Of a stretch of 64,000 nucleotides of DNA, positions 60,851-64,000 are shown one piece after another. The translations under genes were made by a program, and so were the position numbers. The DNA lies in NCBI GenBank assembly GCA_964017065.1, contig OZ024786.1, positions 8,375,047-8,439,046 on the forward strand, given 5' to 3'. Origin of the DNA: Haliclona indistincta. Taxonomy: Eukaryota; Porifera; Demospongiae; Haplosclerida; Chalinidae. The notes under the pieces were generated by a model. It was not told where the DNA came from. It searched no databases and saw only the letters and a list, made by a program, of their open reading frames with translations. Position 1 is the first letter of the stretch, and every line of letters starts with the position of its first letter.

Positions 60851-63322
60851 TTACAGCTGAATGCCAAAGAGTTCTCTCAGTGCGTCTTTGTGAGCCCTTT
60901 GCAGTTGCTCGAGTATTTCAGGTGGTATTTGCAACTGCATTGGTACAAACCAGCTGCAGCGTAGCCACACACAGTTGGGATTAAAGTGGTAATACACGTT
61001 GCCGAAGCGACTTTGTGTTCCACTTGGAGAACTTGGAGCCGAATATTCGCGCCATTCCTGGTGCTTAATGCATAAATCATCGGGAGGGGTAGCACGCTTA
61101 GTATAGTTGTTACGGCATCCAATACAAACCTTTATATTTCCTGATACTTTGCACAAAATAAAGGGATGTGAAGGAGGAGCTGTAGGTGACGGATAGCAAT
61201 AGGAAGGTGGATGCTGCCAAGTTGGTTGTGGAGAAAATGGAGGAGGATAGTAAGATTGTGATGGCCAACTGTTATAAGATTGGACCTGTCCCTGTACCTG
61301 AGGAGAAGCACTATAAGATGGACTGGCATATGAGCGGAGCTGTCCCTGGACTTGAGGAGAAGCATTAGAAGGACCGGCTGGCGATTGTTGCTGCTGAATC
61401 TGTGAGTACTGTTCGCTCAGTGCTGGGTTTTCTATCGTCATTTCTACCGTAGCACTGTCAGATTTCGATTTCCGTCGTGGTGCTACATTTCCTTTGCGGC
61501 CTCTTCCTTTGGGCATGGTTGCTTCGGCAAAGCTGGTGGTCTTTGGATTCTTCTTCGCCTGCTTAAGAGCTTTAATTTGCTTAGGAAGGTTTTGGTTCTG
61601 TTCAGCAACAGCAATGGCATGGGCAAAAACACCCAGGGCTTTCCAGTTTGGACAGTCTGCATCACATGCAAAAGTGCCACCTTTTTTTGGTACAACAAGG
61701 TGTGGCCTCTTTCCACTATAACTAAGAACAAATTTGCCACCCACAACCCCTGGAGCTTGAGATATTGCATTTTTGGTTTTTAAAAGCTCTGCAGCTTTGC
61801 TCCAAATTCCTTCTAAGCATGGTCGTGGAATACGAACTTCAGATGCGAAACTATCAACGTGCACTGATAAAGTAGAAGAGAGTGTATTGTCTCGACCAAT
61901 GCAAAGCTCATTTATTTCACTCTCATTAACATCGCTAAGAGATGCAGCTGCAAATTTGTTGAGATGTGAAGTCCGCTGGCTCTGACTCATTGAAAACCAC
62001 TTGGTTTCAGGGACGTACCAAGAACGATATTGACTGCGTAGCTCAAACTTTCCTCGTCCTATAATCGCTTTCTCAACTTCACGCTGTTGATCTTCAATTA
62101 ACTGCCGTAACTTGGTCAGAAATTCTGAAAGCTCACTCTTTTTGTAATTGACCTTGTGTTTCAGCAAGTAGTTTGCTGTCTCTGACGCATTAGTTGTAAA
62201 TGCTGTTGGTGGCGAACCAAGCCCACACTCTTCTCTGACCACTGCAATCATGGAATCCCGTATAACTGGCATTTTGAAGGTTTGAAACCAGTTAATGAAA
62301 CCCTCAATGTCGCTTGCACTAGTGTGTTCAGAATTCCTCCATTTTTCCAGCAACTTGCCTGCTTTCTCTTCAAAATCTTCTGTGTCAATGGAGTCGACAA
62401 GCCCCTTAACATAAACTGATCCCATTTTCTTTCCAAAGATGTCATCAAGCATCTCATTACTAAGGTGTGAAGAGATATTGTACTCACAGAGCTTGTCCCT
62501 TACATTTCTACGAACATGAATAAAGCATGTAAGATGCTGGGCGAAGCCAAATTCATGTTTAAACGCATCAATTAACGCTAGCTCTCCATCTGTTCCTATC
62601 GCTCGGACGCCTGCCAAATCTCGACATTGCCCAACAATAGTAGAAGCAAAAAAAAGATATGTCGAAAAAGATTTTTTGTAGTGAATACAAGCAGGACCGA
62701 CGAGCACAGGTGGTTGCTGGAATCGTTTCGACTGAAGGAATAGGTGGCGTGTGGTGATTAACGTCACATCAAAATCTCCAAGACAAAACGTGGGGTCAAC
62801 CGTTAAAATGGAAGACTCGAAAGAAGAAGTGCAAAATCTGGCAAGATCATGAAGCTGTGAATTAGTGGCAACTACAACAGCAGGTTCAGGAGCTGCATTA
62901 ACGGCTCTTATGAATTTATGTGTGGGATCGTCAGAATAAGCTTGTTGCATAACTGAAAAAAGCTCGTCGTCAGCTGCGCTAGAGACAGAGTGTTTAACCT
63001 TCTTTTTAAAATTAGACACCTGCTTAGCATCTCGGGGTAATTTGCCTGGAGCAGAGGCACCAACAATCCCACCAGCACTCACTGAAACAGTAGACACAGT
63101 ATCATCAGGTCCCAGAGTGAGACATTCTTCCTTTATTCGCTGTTTAGTGCTGGCCCATGTTGGATGAAAAGGAATATGTGACTTTGAATTTCCATGCTTT
63201 TTGATGGAAGGTGTGAATCCAGGTGGAATGCGATAAACAACCAAACAGAGGTGATGTGGAGAATTTTTAGCATCTGTATGGTTAGAAAAAAAAGTGTTTT
63301 CAAAGTGAATAATGAAAATCAA
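60851..63322 (-). CDS. MULE-like transposase, long single-exon body (823 codons open)
   Basis: The frame is open for 823 codons. The true 3' exon probably begins at 63272, because a T-rich tract ending CCATACAG precedes it; residues 1-16 of the open frame are then intronic and the N-terminal exon was not found. The conserved N-region has VSAGGIVGASAPGKLPRDAK. Candidate catalytic residues are D176 (LTVDPTFCLGDFDV), D245 (IGTDGELALIDAF) followed by CFIHVRRNV, and E381 (TTNASETANYL). A SWIM-like segment, ACDADCPNWKALGVFAHAIA (C553, C557, H568), lacks the usual second-pair Cys, with Phe at 566. A Pro/Gln/Ser-rich linker (640-720) leads to a C-terminal Cys/His module (C724, C733, C736, C751, H754) and NVYYHFNPNCVW. 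Related long proteins are, from memory, common in sponge and cnidarian genomes. No TIR was found. Confidence 0.82.
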   Translation of the reverse strand: MIFIIHFENTFFSNHTDAKNSPHHLCLVVYRIPPGFTPSIKKHGNSKSHIPFHPTWASTKQRIKEECLTLGPDDTVSTVSVSAGGIVGASAPGKLPRDAKQVSNFKKKVKHSVSSAADDELFSVMQQAYSDDPTHKFIRAVNAAPEPAVVVATNSQLHDLARFCTSSFESSILTVDPTFCLGDFDVTLITTRHLFLQSKRFQQPPVLVGPACIHYKKSFSTYLFFASTIVGQCRDLAGVRAIGTDGELALIDAFKHEFGFAQHLTCFIHVRRNVRDKLCEYNISSHLSNEMLDDIFGKKMGSVYVKGLVDSIDTEDFEEKAGKLLEKWRNSEHTSASDIEGFINWFQTFKMPVIRDSMIAVVREECGLGSPPTAFTTNASETANYLLKHKVNYKKSELSEFLTKLRQLIEDQQREVEKAIIGRGKFELRSQYRSWYVPETKWFSMSQSQRTSHLNKFAAASLSDVNESEINELCIGRDNTLSSTLSVHVDSFASEVRIPRPCLEGIWSKAAELLKTKNAISQAPGVVGGKFVLSYSGKRPHLVVPKKGGTFACDADCPNWKALGVFAHAIAVAEQNQNLPKQIKALKQAKKNPKTTSFAEATMPKGRGRKGNVAPRRKSKSDSATVEMTIENPALSEQYSQIQQQQSPAGPSNASPQVQGQLRSYASPSYSASPQVQGQVQSYNSWPSQSYYPPPFSPQPTWQHPPSYCYPSPTAPPSHPFILCKVSGNIKVCIGCRNNYTKRATPPDDLCIKHQEWREYSAPSSPSGTQSRFGNVYYHFNPNCVWLRCSWFVPMQLQIPPEILEQLQRAHKDALRELFGIQL

Positions 63323-64000
63323 TAACTAGAAAAATAAAGAACTGTGTGTGACTCTAACGACACATGCACATTATAAACAGACAAACTCAAAAACTTTTAA
63401 CCCTCCCGCATAATGCGCATAATTTATTATAAAATATTGTTCTGTGTATACGCAATGCATATCTGAGATCGAATACAAGCTATCACGCGATGACCATCTG
63501 TTCAAAACTATATACCCTCCACAAGTAATAAAAATTACACTTTAACAAAAATGGAAGAGGTGGCGATTTCAGTAAAAAGTATGAAAACAAGATTGCTGTA
63601 AAAGGTAAGTAAGCAAGATCGGTAAAGAAGAGAGCATATAATAATAATTTAGCCATAATGCTACACAAGCACGCTATCCAAAGTGGTCAGTTTAGGGAGG
63701 TAGCATAATGGCTAATAGTAATTACTGCAGCAATATTGTTTGTTGTTTTCATGTTAATGTTAACCCTAATTTACCGCATTCCACAGACATCCTGTTTTGT
63801 TATTGGGTGTCAGTGAGATAAGCTTAATTGTTGTACTCCCATGGAGAGTTGGTATATAGTCTACCTTTCTGTTTCCAAAAAGCACCGTACATGTAAATCA
63901 AGCCCCCTCAAATAGATGTCGACACCAAGGGTATTTCCAAAAAATAAAAAAACGCCTATTATTATTATTTTTTAATGCACTAAAATATAATTTTAGATGC
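63323..64000. other. no gene recognised; upstream side of the transposase
   Basis: AT-rich sequence that should contain the missing first exon and promoter of the 60851-63322 gene, but no convincing exon was found. A 61-codon minus ORF (63483-63668) is hydrophobic and unsupported. Confidence 0.45.

Overview
The window is repeat- and transposon-dominated eukaryotic DNA. Short introns (about 50-110 bp, GT-AG), a CXXC zinc finger and OTU domain inside a MULE transposase gene, a RAG1-N-like zinc domain, and many small terminal-inverted-repeat elements point to an invertebrate animal. A sponge or another early-branching metazoan is my best guess, as an inference without a database search. No clear host single-copy gene was recognised.

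Layout. 1-6203 is a 43-bp EcoRI-site satellite that continues off the left edge. 6204 to about 27945 is a tandem array of about 29 copies of a roughly 733-bp AT-rich unit full of nested hairpins. It grades into diverged relatives up to about 31345. Two members of one TIR family (ends TGTGACC) sit in this array at 22644-23334 and 28257-29895. 31346-32358 has no recognisable gene. 32368-41121 is a MULE DNA transposon with a perfect 9-bp target duplication (AATGGTAAA). It carries an 8-exon minus-strand gene (MULE DDE, SWIM, CXXC, OTU). A second element with TA duplications (32375-35305) has inserted into its left terminal repeat and carries a gene whose N-terminus matches the RAG1 N-terminal zinc-binding pattern. 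A third, palindrome-rich insert occupies intron 3.

41524-43067 is a hAT-like remnant holding a tRNA-like stretch and a smaller MITE. Directly abutting it, 43075-45420 is an intact TA-flanked transposon with two convergent genes: a DD34E (Tc1/IS630-type) transposase and a spliced acidic accessory protein. 45.6-51.5 kb is a field of MITEs. Two short copies share terminal sequence with the RAG1-N-like element, and four are flanked by TTAA, including two that share a single TTAA. 51.6-53.6 kb holds old dispersed and inverted repeats. 53722-55451 is flanked by arms made of CATTCTATAGAATG palindromes, and a 200-N assembly gap begins inside the right arm. 55.65-56.6 kb is a long hairpin plus a decayed transposon C-terminus with a CXC cysteine motif. 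57517-58054 is a third short relative of the RAG1-N-like element. 58287-59955 is a frameshifted PIF1-type helicase, and 60851-63322 is a long minus-strand MULE-like transposase ORF.

How the parts relate. The recognisable genes are all transposon genes. Their boundaries can be read directly from target-site duplications, which gives a relative insertion order: the MULE came first, and the RAG1-N-like element later landed in its terminal repeat. Short internally deleted relatives elsewhere in the window suggest that the RAG1-N-like family has moved. Several coding regions are broken only by isolated single-base shifts, so either recent decay or residual assembly indels must be considered.
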